DNA of 64,000 nt from positions 2,384,501 through 2,448,500 of the forward strand of contig NZ_CP073015.1 of the NCBI RefSeq assembly GCF_018080005.1, read 5' to 3'. The notes below the pieces were generated by a model, which was not told the origin of the DNA, did not search any database, and saw only the letters and a program-made list of their open reading frames with translations. Both the position numbers and the translations under genes were made by a program. Of this stretch, positions 23,920 to 33,254 are shown in pieces. Position 1 is the stretch's first letter. Every line of letters begins with the position of its first letter. The stretch is from Flavobacterium sp. CS20. GTDB lineage: Bacteria > Bacteroidota > Bacteroidia > Flavobacteriales > Flavobacteriaceae.

Positions 23920-25461
23920 TTAGTTGTTACAATTTGTTCTTTTAAGGTTATCGCTTTGAGAGTTATCAAAACTTACTTTAGTGAAAGTATCAAAATTTTC
24001 ATTTGTTTCAAATAGTGTAATGCCTAAATCGGCTCTACTCATAAAAAGTGAAAATCGTTGTAAAATTAATTCTGAATTTGTTTCGCTCGATTTTATTAGA
24101 GGATCATCGCCAGTGAAGTATATTTTTGTGAGATCAAAATAATTTTTTGCAGATTCCCTGTATTTATCTTGTTCATCGCTACTAGCTGTGTTTATATCAA
24201 AGTCTTTTTTATTAATAAGGTAATGAAAAAAGTCTCTAAATTTTGATTTACTATGTATAGTAAAAGCATAGTGCTTAACTTCATTTCCTTTCTTTGTTAT
24301 TAAAAAAGAAACGAAATTATTAATATCGATATTGTTCTCTTTGTCTATAAGTGCAATTGCTTCTAAATCTGCTAAGGAAAATATAGAATAGGTCCCTTCT
24401 GTATCATTAGGATGCGTATGTGCTAAGGCAACATATTTGTTTGAGGGAAATACATCAAGAGCTATTTGAGCATCATTTATTGTTCCTTGATGTTCTATAA
24501 TATTATCTTGATTATTATGTTTACTTATCCCTTTTTCAAATTCAATATCCAAATTTTCATCATAATTATCAGGACTAGCTAGTTCTAACAATTTATTTTT
24601 AAAATCTTCATTTTCTTCATCTGATAAAAAATCAAAAATTTTATCACATTCTTTTATGGTTCCTAAAGTATCGTCTAAAGGCACTAAAGGTGTGTTATTT
24701 TGATTAGTATCATCATTATCATTATTTGTTGAAGAACCACCTCCAATTGGTGGTGTTGGAGGGTCAGTTTGAGTACCGTCGGGTGGCTTGTAACCACCCA
24801 TGCAATCCACCACTACCCATTCTGAAATACATTGGGTTGAAGGACCGTTAGGTTCTTCGTAATCACATGCACTACTCTGTTCAGCTCCGGAGTGTTGACC
24901 AGAAGCACAATCAAAATCAACACATGTTGTAACATAATCTACAACTTCTATAAACTCTGGCATACAGCTGGTTTTAGTGTCTACTAGATTATCACCATCT
25001 ACAATTTCAATACTACTCAAATCTGCATTATAACTTAAATTAGGGTCATTTATACTTACACCATATTTAATTATGAAACTATAGTAAGTGCTGTCTGCAA
25101 AATAGCTAACTACATAGTTTTCGATAGAATCTTGGGCAATTGCATTAGATCTACTCACTTTAAATGTATAACTTTCAAAGTAGTCTGAACTTATTTTTTG
25201 AACTGTAGAAGTGTCAATATAAATATCATACTCTTGATTATATAGTGCAGTAGATTTTGACTTAATGTTATTTTTAAAAGGTTTTAAAATCTTTTTTTGC
25301 TGTGACTTTGATACTAATTTTTTAAAGGTATTTTTATCTCCTTTAAGTGTAATTATGTTCTGAAAATTAGGTGCTTCTTTATAGAAATCATCCTCACAAC
25401 TTATCACAAAAACTAACCCTAAACAAAAAATAAGGGCTTTTATTAATTTATAAAATTTCAT
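23920..25461 (-). CDS. Large lipoprotein with a C-terminal JAMM-like metalloprotease motif
   Basis: A 513-residue surface or periplasmic lipoprotein: signal peptide and lipobox ending FVISC (Cys at about 22), then acidic residues. A beta-rich N-terminal half follows. A Cys-rich zone at about 165-225 (seven or more Cys) is followed by a Pro/Gly/Asn linker at about 225-265. In the C-terminal part, 'VALAHTHPNDTEGTYSIFSLAD' has the H-x-H ... S-x2-D arrangement of JAB/JAMM Zn peptidases. The spacing to S is 11, longer than usual, and no Glu upstream is certain. The domain order fits a secreted effector; this is inference. Confidence 0.6.
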   Translation of the reverse strand: MKFYKLIKALIFCLGLVFVISCEDDFYKEAPNFQNIITLKGDKNTFKKLVSKSQQKKILKPFKNNIKSKSTALYNQEYDIYIDTSTVQKISSDYFESYTFKVSRSNAIAQDSIENYVVSYFADSTYYSFIIKYGVSINDPNLSYNADLSSIEIVDGDNLVDTKTSCMPEFIEVVDYVTTCVDFDCASGQHSGAEQSSACDYEEPNGPSTQCISEWVVVDCMGGYKPPDGTQTDPPTPPIGGGSSTNNDNDDTNQNNTPLVPLDDTLGTIKECDKIFDFLSDEENEDFKNKLLELASPDNYDENLDIEFEKGISKHNNQDNIIEHQGTINDAQIALDVFPSNKYVALAHTHPNDTEGTYSIFSLADLEAIALIDKENNIDINNFVSFLITKKGNEVKHYAFTIHSKSKFRDFFHYLINKKDFDINTASSDEQDKYRESAKNYFDLTKIYFTGDDPLIKSSETNSELILQRFSLFMSRADLGITLFETNENFDTFTKVSFDNSQSDNLKRTNCNN

Positions 25462-25802
25462 AATTGGGTTTAATTTTTAGGTTTTTAATTAAGTTTTTAA
25501 GTTTTCGATGTCATCAACTTTATAACCTAAGTAAACCCAAAAATCCAATCAGAATTTAGCCAATGCCTTGTGCTGAACAAAGCCGAAAGCCAACTGCCAA
25601 CTGCCAACTGCCAACTGTGTAATAATCTTTCATAAAACCAAATTTACAAAAAATATGTTAATTTATGTTATGATAGTGTTAAAATATAAAAGAAATCAAA
25701 ACAATATGCCTGTATCCGATAAAAACTTTTACAATCATATAAAAAACAAAAGTATGTTTTTATAATTCAAAACCCTTAAATTTGAACAATTGGGATGAGA
25801 AT
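25462..25802. other. 340-bp gap with a short tandem repeat
   Basis: An AT-rich region between the lipoprotein (leftward) and the AlbA-like gene (rightward). It holds four copies of the 7-mer GCCAACT in a row (25589-25616). No RNA gene or small ORF is evident, and promoters for the two divergent genes must lie here. Confidence 0.6.
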
Positions 25803-26942
25803 ATGATTAACAAACGACTTTTGATTAAAAACCTGTTGGCGCATAATGATGAAAATAGTTTTTATGATAAAAAACTCAAACTCGATTTTAGCAATCGTGA
25901 AGGCAAAGCTAAGTTTTTAAAACACGTTTGTGCCATGAGTAATTCCAACCCCAAAAACAACTCTTATCTTGTTATTGGCGTAAAAGACGATGATAACAGT
26001 ATTGTTGGTGTAGATTTTTTTGACGACTCTAAAATTCAAAATCTGATTAATGCTTACTTGGATAATCCACCACTGGTAAATTATGAAAATATTCCTTTCC
26101 CACATTTGCCTGCTGACAAAGTTGTAGGCTTGGTAAGCATTAGACCGCGTAACGACGACAGCATTTGTGCCTTGAGACGCAATATTTGGAAATATTATGG
26201 CGGTTCAGTTTTTATGCGCGAAGGAAGCATCAGCAAACCCAAAGTTTTTGATATCGAAATTAAAGACATCAATTCTGAAATGGTCAAAGCTATTGAAAAC
26301 CACTCTCAGAACAATATCAAAATGACTTTAGACAGTGTATTTGAATTTATGCAAAACAGCAAAGATTTCAATCCAACTTATAAAGTGTTTAAAGAATATT
26401 TTGTGTTGTGTTGGGCTGGAAAAACACAAAAAGTCAACAACAAAACCTACTACTCAAGAGTCAATATCGAGTTGATTAACGAGCAAGTCAAATTGTTTTA
26501 TTCCGACCAAGATGAAGTTGAAATTGAAATCAGTGAAAACGAGTTTAAGATTTTAGAATACATTCATCTCGGTTTACAAGGCGAGTATTATTATTATCCT
26601 TTAGAAAAAACTTCTATTCGCTTTAAAGACAATATGAGTTACGATATTGAAAGCGAATTGGTGTTTCAACCGCCAAAGTTTGATCAAAAAACCTTGCACC
26701 ATTATATGAATTCCAACGATCATTTATTAAAAAAGTTAAATAAAAATCAGGGTCTGAACAAACAAGAAACCATCGAACTTCGATATTTGCCATCCGTTTA
26801 TTTGATAGGTTATTTAAATGGTTTTGAAAATAGCATTGAAAAATTAGAATCGGCTAAATCCTTTTTAAAAGCTAAAAGTCGTAAAGCTTATAGAAAATAC
26901 AAAGAAGCCATGCGGGTTTTAAGAAAAATAAAATACAATTAA
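25803..26942 (+). CDS. AlbA_2/Schlafen-like putative ATP-binding protein
   Basis: About 379 residues. The N-terminal domain reads 'LDFSNREGKAKFLKHVCAMSNSNPKNNSYLVIGVKDDDNSIVGVDFF', the AlbA_2 (Schlafen AAA_4-like) nucleotide-binding fold with its N-S/N and 'GV-DD--I-G' signature. The C-terminal half is unrecognised, and its end is basic ('KAKSRKAYRKYKEAMRVLRKIK'). The ATG at 25803 is preferred over a TTG 21 bp upstream. The phosphatase gene starts 2 bp after the stop, so both are co-translated. Nucleic-acid or nucleotide binding is likely; the pathway is unknown. Confidence 0.75.
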   Translation: MINKRLLIKNLLAHNDENSFYDKKLKLDFSNREGKAKFLKHVCAMSNSNPKNNSYLVIGVKDDDNSIVGVDFFDDSKIQNLINAYLDNPPLVNYENIPFPHLPADKVVGLVSIRPRNDDSICALRRNIWKYYGGSVFMREGSISKPKVFDIEIKDINSEMVKAIENHSQNNIKMTLDSVFEFMQNSKDFNPTYKVFKEYFVLCWAGKTQKVNNKTYYSRVNIELINEQVKLFYSDQDEVEIEISENEFKILEYIHLGLQGEYYYYPLEKTSIRFKDNMSYDIESELVFQPPKFDQKTLHHYMNSNDHLLKKLNKNQGLNKQETIELRYLPSVYLIGYLNGFENSIEKLESAKSFLKAKSRKAYRKYKEAMRVLRKIKYN

Positions 26943-26944
26943 TT

Positions 26945-27673
26945 ATGGCTAGAACATTAGTTATAGGAGACATTCATGGAGCTTTAAAAGCTTTAAAAGA
27001 AATTCTCGAAAAGGCAAAAGTTACAAAAGATGACAAACTCATTTTTCTAGGCGATTATGTTGACGGTTGGAGCGATAGTGCTAAGACTTTAGATTTTTTG
27101 ATTTCGCTTCAACAAACTCATAATTGTATTATGCTTAAAGGCAATCACGATGAACTCCTACTCGATTGGCTCATCCATCAAACCGAAAACGAAAAGTGGT
27201 TAATGCACGGTGGCAAAAGCACTTTAGAAGCCTATAAAAATTTGGATGAAACCCATAAAAAAATTCATCAGAAATTCATCAAAAATTTGTCCACTTACCA
27301 CGTTGATAACCAAAATCGTTTATTTGTTCATGCAGGTTTTGCCAATATGCACGGTCCAGATTATGAGTATTATGACAATACGGTATATTGGGACAGAACA
27401 CTTTGGGAAACGGCTGTAGCAACTGATAGAAATTTGAGCAAAAATGATGTGAAATATCCTAAACGCTTCAAACTCTTTAAAGAAATTTATATCGGTCACA
27501 CGCCAGTAAATCGATATGGGCAACTCACGCCAATGCAAGCTCAAAATGTAATAAATGTTGATACTGATGCGGCTTTTAAAGGACCTCTAACTATTTTAGA
27601 TATAGAAACTAAAAACTATTGGCAAAGCACACCAGTTTACAAATTGTATCCTGATGAAAATGGTAGAAATTAA
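26945..27673 (+). CDS. PPP-type metallophosphoesterase (serine/threonine phosphatase-like)
   Basis: A 242-residue calcineurin-like phosphoesterase. The metal-binding motifs occur in order: 'VIGDIHGAL' (GDxHG), 'FLGDYVDGW' (GDxVDxG variant), 'LKGNHDELLLDW' (GNHDE), 'VHAGF' and 'YIGHTPVNRY'. This is the PrpE/ApaH-like branch, whose members remove phosphate from proteins or dinucleotide polyphosphates. It is the second gene of a two-gene unit with the AlbA-like protein. Confidence 0.9.
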   Translation: MARTLVIGDIHGALKALKEILEKAKVTKDDKLIFLGDYVDGWSDSAKTLDFLISLQQTHNCIMLKGNHDELLLDWLIHQTENEKWLMHGGKSTLEAYKNLDETHKKIHQKFIKNLSTYHVDNQNRLFVHAGFANMHGPDYEYYDNTVYWDRTLWETAVATDRNLSKNDVKYPKRFKLFKEIYIGHTPVNRYGQLTPMQAQNVINVDTDAAFKGPLTILDIETKNYWQSTPVYKLYPDENGRN

Positions 27674-27688
27674 AGTTATTTCAAACGA

Positions 27689-30148
27689 TTAAAATCGCCC
27701 TCTAATCCTTAAATTAAAAACCCGTGGACTTAAAAAATCGGGAATAGCAAACTGATTTTTGCTTTCAGCATCTCTCACAAAAGTGTTGGTAATGGAATTT
27801 AAGCGGTCAAAAAGATTAAAAATTTCAAAACCAACCTCTAAGTGCTTAAAAGGATTTAGCCAATGCCCTTTTTTTAAAACATCGCCTTCTTCTTTTAAAG
27901 TGTAGAAAAATCCAGCATCAACTCGTGTATAATCGGGCAAACGGTTTTGAAAATCAAAAGGATCTTCAAATTGCGGTTGACCACCTGGTAAACCCGTGTT
28001 ATAAACCAAATTCAAATACAGCTTCATTTTCGGGATGTTGGGAATATAGTCTTGAAACAAAGTCGCGAATTTTAAACGTTGATCGGTAGGTCGAGCGATG
28101 TAACCGCGTTCGTCAAATTTTTCTTCAGTCTTTAAATATCCAAAGCTGAACCAGCTTTCTGTGCCAGGTACAAATTCGCCATTCAGTCGCATATCAAGCC
28201 CATAAGCATAGGCTTCAGCATTGTTGTTGGCTTGATAGCGTATTCTTACGTTTTCTACCGTAAATCGGTTGACATCGGTAAGGCTTTTGTAATAGACTTC
28301 AGACACAAGCTTAAACGGTCTATCCCAAAGTTTAAAACTATAATCGTGTCCTGCAACAATATGAAACGATTCTTGGGCTTTGACCTTTTCGTTTACACTT
28401 CCATCAGGACGACGCAACTCCCGATAAAACGGCGGTTGATGATACAATCCTGTCGCTACTCTAAAAATCATGTCTTTATCCCAATCGGGTTTTATGGCAA
28501 ATTGGGCACGTGGACTGACTACCGTTTGGGTGTTATTTTCAATATCATCACCGCTCACATTCCACGTATGAGATCGAATTCCCACATTATACCAAGCTTT
28601 GGCATTGCCTATTTCACTTTGATAGCTCCATTGCAAATAATTGGTAAACCGATTGATTTGCATATCATTGAACGACCGAATTCTAATAAACGGTTCTATC
28701 GGTTCGTCAAAAGGAGCGTATGGCTGGTCATTGGCAAAATCTGGCAAAGGTGGTCTGACATTAAAACCAGCCGAGTCCACAACTTCAAACTCTTGAAGTC
28801 TGTCTCTAATGTCTTCGTGTGTGAATTTTATGCCGTACTTGATTAAATGTTCATCTATTTTGATATCGCCTTGGTGATCAAAGTTAAAAATTAGAGCATC
28901 CAAATCATTTCTGGCGTGTTTAAATTGGCTTCCAGCACCTTGGCTAAATTCTACATCGCCAAAGTTTTCATCACCAATACTTGAATTTACAGAGCCTAAT
29001 CGGTATTGAGCTAAAATATCAAAGTGTTCTTGCTCTTGGGTGTGATAGGTTGAGGCAATAAATTTTGCCGTATAATTTTCTGACACATCATAAGTGGCTT
29101 TTAAAGCACCGAAGTAAGTTTCGTATTTATCATCTTCTTGACCTTCGTAAAACACCAACAAAGCTCTTGGGTCTTGAAGTGTTCCAAAATTAGTTTGTCG
29201 TGTAAAAGGTTCAAATTCATAATTATTGATAGAGATATTGCCTAGAAATCCTAATTCAAATTTATCGTTAAATTTATAGGTGATATAGCTTTGCACATCA
29301 AAAAAACGCGGTTTAAAATTGGCTTCGGTATCTTTGGCATTGACAAAAAGCGAATTGTCTCGATACCTTATGCCTGTAATAGCAGACAGTTTTTTGTCTT
29401 TAGAAATGCCACCAACCATAGCCGAACCGCCGAGAAAACTACCATCAAAACTCGCCATAAAATCAACTGGTCTTTCGTAAGTGATGTCTAAAACCGATGA
29501 CATTTTATCGCCATATTGAGCTTTAAAACCTCCAGCAGAAAATTTGATATTTCGCACCATATCAGGATTGACAAAACTCAAACCTTCTTGTTGACCACTT
29601 CTAATCAAGAATGGACGATATACCTGAATATCATTGACATAAACTAAGTTTTCATCAAAATTACCACCACGAACGTTGTATTGGGTGCTCAACTCATTGT
29701 TTGAACTCACGCCTGGCAAAGATGTTAGTAAATTTTCAACGCCAGGATTGGCACCAGGAATACGTCTTACCGTTGCTGGCTCAAGCGTGACGATACCTTC
29801 AACTCGTGTTTGCTTATCGCTGGTTATATTAACTTCACCTATTTGTTCTACATTGGTTTTTAAAACAAAATTCAATTCTCTACTTTGGTTCACGCCTAAC
29901 TCAATTGTAGCGGTTATGGTTTTAAAACCTGTATAACTTATCACCACTTTTACTTTTTGATTAGCAGGAATTCTTAGCTCGTAAAATCCGTTTTCATTTG
30001 ATGTCGTTCCCGAGCTTTGCGAAGTGATATTTGCAAAAGGCAATGGGTTTTGGTTTTCGTCAAAAATTATACCTTTGATAGAAGCGGTTTGTGTATATCC
30101 ACAGGTAAGCAAAAAGCTGACTAAAAGAAAATAGACGTATTTGTTCAA
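27689..30148 (-). CDS. TonB-dependent outer-membrane receptor
   Basis: About 819 residues. A signal peptide (NKYVYFLLVSFLLTCGYTQ) is followed by a carboxypeptidase-regulatory-like domain ('SIKGIIFDENQNPLPFANITSQSSGTTSNENG', about 20-105). The plug is next ('RIPGANPGVENLLTSLPGVSSN', 'YNVRGGNFDENLVYVNDIQVY') and then a beta-barrel ending in Phe. A TTG at 30187 would give a longer form, but it lies inside a TATATTTG promoter-like box (30192-30185) and inside the M23 gene. The TTG at 30148, right before the signal peptide, is preferred. Ligand unknown. Confidence 0.85.
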   Translation of the reverse strand: MNKYVYFLLVSFLLTCGYTQTASIKGIIFDENQNPLPFANITSQSSGTTSNENGFYELRIPANQKVKVVISYTGFKTITATIELGVNQSRELNFVLKTNVEQIGEVNITSDKQTRVEGIVTLEPATVRRIPGANPGVENLLTSLPGVSSNNELSTQYNVRGGNFDENLVYVNDIQVYRPFLIRSGQQEGLSFVNPDMVRNIKFSAGGFKAQYGDKMSSVLDITYERPVDFMASFDGSFLGGSAMVGGISKDKKLSAITGIRYRDNSLFVNAKDTEANFKPRFFDVQSYITYKFNDKFELGFLGNISINNYEFEPFTRQTNFGTLQDPRALLVFYEGQEDDKYETYFGALKATYDVSENYTAKFIASTYHTQEQEHFDILAQYRLGSVNSSIGDENFGDVEFSQGAGSQFKHARNDLDALIFNFDHQGDIKIDEHLIKYGIKFTHEDIRDRLQEFEVVDSAGFNVRPPLPDFANDQPYAPFDEPIEPFIRIRSFNDMQINRFTNYLQWSYQSEIGNAKAWYNVGIRSHTWNVSGDDIENNTQTVVSPRAQFAIKPDWDKDMIFRVATGLYHQPPFYRELRRPDGSVNEKVKAQESFHIVAGHDYSFKLWDRPFKLVSEVYYKSLTDVNRFTVENVRIRYQANNNAEAYAYGLDMRLNGEFVPGTESWFSFGYLKTEEKFDERGYIARPTDQRLKFATLFQDYIPNIPKMKLYLNLVYNTGLPGGQPQFEDPFDFQNRLPDYTRVDAGFFYTLKEEGDVLKKGHWLNPFKHLEVGFEIFNLFDRLNSITNTFVRDAESKNQFAIPDFLSPRVFNLRIRGRF

Positions 30149-30158
30149 AAAATAGATT

Positions 30159-31850
30159 TTAATTTTTTCTAAAAAACTTGGATTCAAATATAGTAGTATT
30201 TCCCACTTTATCTGTAACTACCAACTTAAAATTATTTTCGGTTTCGTTGACCACGCCATCATTAAAATCGTGCACAAGTGTATTGGTTTTGTAATCGTAT
30301 TCCATCAAAATAAACTTACCATTCACCGTTGCTCTGTAGCTATCAATCCCCGTCAAATCATCTTCTATTTTTAATTTGAGATAGCGAAACCTCGACAACC
30401 ATTGTTTATTACGAAAATTGAGCGGTTTTATTGTAGGTGGCGTGGTATCTTTTGTTAGAATATATTCTCCAAATTCTTTAACACCAGCCGTAAAGCGGTT
30501 TTTTTTCTTGGTGGTATTCACATAATAAATTTTCCCCCAAGGCATTTTTTTTCCTATAAATAAATGTTGTTTATCTTCATCCGTATATTGAGAAACATCA
30601 AAACCAATCGTTATACCTTTATGAACAGGTGTTCTGTAATCGTGTAGTTTTACGCTTTCGCCTTCAACTTCTAAATCCAAATAAGTGTCATTATACAAAG
30701 CGTGTTTTGGGATATAAATATCTACTAATCCTTTGTCGTAAGCAAAAGCGTAGTCGTGTTTGACAAAATAATTGGTTTTAGCAATACTATCTTTTATGTT
30801 TTCATTTAAAGGTTCGTAGCTTATCGGTATATGAATTTGAGTGGTATTGCCTTTAAAATCTTTAATTTTAATATCGTATTTATAATTTATAGTATCTTCA
30901 ATTCTTAAAATACCGTTATTGACAGGATTACCATTAATTTCTAAACGTTGATAATCGTAACTTCTCAACTTGTGGATTTTGCGTTTGTATTCTTTATAAT
31001 AACCATAATCAATGAGTCTATTGATATATCGGGATTCACTGAAAGCAAACCGGTTGAAAGTTGACGTAAAAAAAGGTAACCCATTGAGTTTGACATCAAC
31101 TTCATAATATCCATTTCTGTTAAAAGCATAATCTAATTGGTCATAGGCTTCTATTCCAAAATAAATATCGCCAGCAGCTTGAATTTCAGGTAATTTGAAA
31201 TTCCCGTTTTGGTCTCTTATAGGTTTTAGTTTTATGCGACCACGTTTAAAATTAATATGGGCATCCTTAGAGGCGGTAAAGGCATAAATATTTTTCAATC
31301 TCGGTGGCTTTGTGTCTTTAACTTCCTTAAAACCAAAAAGAAAAGGATTCATTGGTCTAGATTGGCTGTCTCTGATTTCAAAGTGCAAATGCGGACCATC
31401 ACTTGAGCCAAGATTGCCACTATAAGCAATCACTTCTTGAGCTTTTACGGGTAATTTATCAGGCGAAGGAAAAAGCTGAACTTCGTAGCTTTCTTTATCG
31501 TATTGGTAAGCTTTGACATATTTTTCAATTTTTGGAGCAAATTTATTTAAATGTGCGTAAACCGTTTGATAACCATTGGGATGTGTAATATAAATTGCCT
31601 TGCCATAACCAAATCTCTGTATCTTGATTCGGCTGATATAACCTTCTGCACTCGCTTTGACTTCCAATCCAATGTGCCCTTGTGTTTTAATATCTAAACC
31701 AGCGTGAAAATGGTTAGACCGCAACTCACCAAAGGTACCTGATAAAACTAAAGGAATATCTATAGGTTTTTGAAAATAATCTTGTGGCAACTCATTTTGA
31801 GCCCAAAATATTTGAGTAAATAAAATCAACAGCCCAAAATAAATTTTCAT
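30159..31850 (-). CDS. M23-family metallopeptidase, secreted
   Basis: A 563-residue protein with a signal peptide (about 1-18). The M23 domain lies at about 25-175: 'NHFHAGLDIKTQ' (H-x3-D metal ligands), 'YAHLNKF' and 'GPHLHFEIRD' (HxH). The long C-terminal region is beta-rich and not assigned. Such enzymes cut peptidoglycan cross-bridges or act as scaffold partners when inactive. All zinc ligands are present here. It precedes the TonB receptor gene on the same strand. Confidence 0.88.
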   Translation of the reverse strand: MKIYFGLLILFTQIFWAQNELPQDYFQKPIDIPLVLSGTFGELRSNHFHAGLDIKTQGHIGLEVKASAEGYISRIKIQRFGYGKAIYITHPNGYQTVYAHLNKFAPKIEKYVKAYQYDKESYEVQLFPSPDKLPVKAQEVIAYSGNLGSSDGPHLHFEIRDSQSRPMNPFLFGFKEVKDTKPPRLKNIYAFTASKDAHINFKRGRIKLKPIRDQNGNFKLPEIQAAGDIYFGIEAYDQLDYAFNRNGYYEVDVKLNGLPFFTSTFNRFAFSESRYINRLIDYGYYKEYKRKIHKLRSYDYQRLEINGNPVNNGILRIEDTINYKYDIKIKDFKGNTTQIHIPISYEPLNENIKDSIAKTNYFVKHDYAFAYDKGLVDIYIPKHALYNDTYLDLEVEGESVKLHDYRTPVHKGITIGFDVSQYTDEDKQHLFIGKKMPWGKIYYVNTTKKKNRFTAGVKEFGEYILTKDTTPPTIKPLNFRNKQWLSRFRYLKLKIEDDLTGIDSYRATVNGKFILMEYDYKTNTLVHDFNDGVVNETENNFKLVVTDKVGNTTIFESKFFRKN

Positions 31851-31897
31851 ACCTCTTCTTTTAAAATAAAATTAAAACAATTTCTAAGATTTCAAAG

Positions 31898-32743
31898 CTA
31901 ATCAATCAAAAGCTTTAGCATACGCTCATTGCCTCTAAAATCTTTACGAAACTCAATTTTATTAATGTCGTAAGGCTGTATCAATTTTTTCAAATCCTCT
32001 TTTAAATATTGATTAATTTCAAAATAAACAGTTTTACATTTCGAAGAAGTTATGGCTAACTCAATGATTTTTCTATAAAACACTAAAGCATCATTATTTT
32101 TGACAAACAAGGCTTGATGCGGTTCAAATTTTAAGACATTATCGCACATCTGTTCTTTTTCAAGAACTCTGACATAAGGTGGATTTGAAACCATAATATC
32201 AACATCCTCTGGAAGTGAGTCAAGCTTTAAAATGTCTTGTTGTACAAAGTTGATTTTTACCTCATTTTGTTTTGCGTTTTCTGAAGCCATTTGAAGAGCA
32301 GTTTCTGAAATATCAAAGGCTGAAATTTCACATTTTGGCAATTCTTTTTTTAAAGCAATGGCAATGCGACCACTTCCTGTGCCAATATCTAATAAGTGTT
32401 TTTTCGGTTGATGTTTTAAATCAGAAACTATCCAGTTAACTAAATCTTCAGTTTCAGGTCGTGGAATCAAAACATTAGGATTAACCTGAAAGTGCATTCC
32501 GTAAAATTCAGTATGTCCTAAGATATATTGAATCGGTTCATTTTGTTGTAAACGATTCATTTGACTTTTAATCGTTTTTAAATCCTTTTCATTGATTTCA
32601 AAATCAGGATTTAAACTCACATCAATACGTTTGAGTTGTAAAACATCTTCAACTATCCAATAAAAAAACGTGTCGATTTCAGATTTAGGATAAATTTCTG
32701 AAAGGGTTTTATGGAACTTTTTTTGGGTTTCTTTTAGATTCAT
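31898..32743 (-). CDS. prmC: Peptide chain release factor glutamine methyltransferase
   Basis: About 281 residues. It methylates the Gln of the GGQ motif in RF1/RF2. An N-terminal helical domain is followed by the SAM fold: 'LLDIGTGSGRIAIAL' (motif I) and 'DIMVSNPPYVRVLE' (NPPY catalytic motif). The frame is open to a TTG at 32776, but ATG 32743 gives the family-typical N-terminus and sits 2 bp after the upstream GNAT stop. Confidence 0.93.
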   Translation of the reverse strand: MNLKETQKKFHKTLSEIYPKSEIDTFFYWIVEDVLQLKRIDVSLNPDFEINEKDLKTIKSQMNRLQQNEPIQYILGHTEFYGMHFQVNPNVLIPRPETEDLVNWIVSDLKHQPKKHLLDIGTGSGRIAIALKKELPKCEISAFDISETALQMASENAKQNEVKINFVQQDILKLDSLPEDVDIMVSNPPYVRVLEKEQMCDNVLKFEPHQALFVKNNDALVFYRKIIELAITSSKCKTVYFEINQYLKEDLKKLIQPYDINKIEFRKDFRGNERMLKLLID

Positions 32744-32745
32744 AT

Positions 32746-33231
32746 TTACAATTCTTTCAACATCCAAACCGTACAAGCGTGATGACCGGTTTGTCCCAAT
32801 TTGTAATCAATATACTCAAACCCATTTCTAAGATAACGTTTTTGTGCAGCTTTCATACTCGGCAAAGTTTCTATATAACAAGATTTATAGCCTTGATTTT
32901 TTGCAAATCTCAAACACTGTTCTATCATTTGCTGTCCAAGTCCTCTACCACGGGCTTTGGGATGAAAATACATTTTTTGTAATTCGCAGATACTGTCATC
33001 ATCATCCAAAGCCTGAATGCCAGCACCGCCAATGATTTCATCATTTTCAGTCAAAATATAGTAAACCGCACGTTCGTCTTTGTAAGTTTCATACAAATCA
33101 TCAAGTGCTTTGTCTTCATAAGCCGTGCCTGTTTTTGGAGCGTTTTGCTCGATGAGAACATAACGAATCATCTCTGCAGTGGCTTGATTATCTTTTTTTT
33201 GAATCGGTCGAATTGCAATGCTTTGACTCAT
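32746..33231 (-). CDS. GNAT family N-acetyltransferase
   Basis: A 161-residue acetyltransferase. 'LQKMYFHPKARGRGLGQQMIEQCLRFA' is the acetyl-CoA-binding R-G-x-G-x-G region, and 'CYIETLPSMKAAQKRYLRNGFEYID' is the usual C-terminal part. It probably shares a transcript with prmC, which starts 2 bp after its stop. Substrate unknown. It is divergent from ribD with only 23 bp between starts. Confidence 0.9.
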   Translation of the reverse strand: MSQSIAIRPIQKKDNQATAEMIRYVLIEQNAPKTGTAYEDKALDDLYETYKDERAVYYILTENDEIIGGAGIQALDDDDSICELQKMYFHPKARGRGLGQQMIEQCLRFAKNQGYKSCYIETLPSMKAAQKRYLRNGFEYIDYKLGQTGHHACTVWMLKEL

Positions 33232-33250
33232 ACGAAAAACCTTATTTTTG
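33222..33250 (+). promoter_or_regulatory. Probable ribD promoter inside the start of the GNAT gene
   Basis: TTTG (33222-33225), 17 bp, TATTTTTG (33243-33250). It lies within the divergent GNAT coding start. If used, the transcript would begin near 33257, after the GTG at 33255, and favour the ATG at 33276 as the RibD start. Confidence 0.45.
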
Positions 33251-33254
33251 CGAT

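Noticed and set aside
28232-28846. 204-codon ORF on the plus strand
   Set aside because: It is the reverse complement of the TonB receptor's barrel, has no plausible motif, and is a shadow frame.
30149-30187. Upstream TTG start for the TonB receptor
   Set aside because: It lies in a TATATTTG box and inside the preceding gene, and it would put 13 extra residues before the signal peptide.
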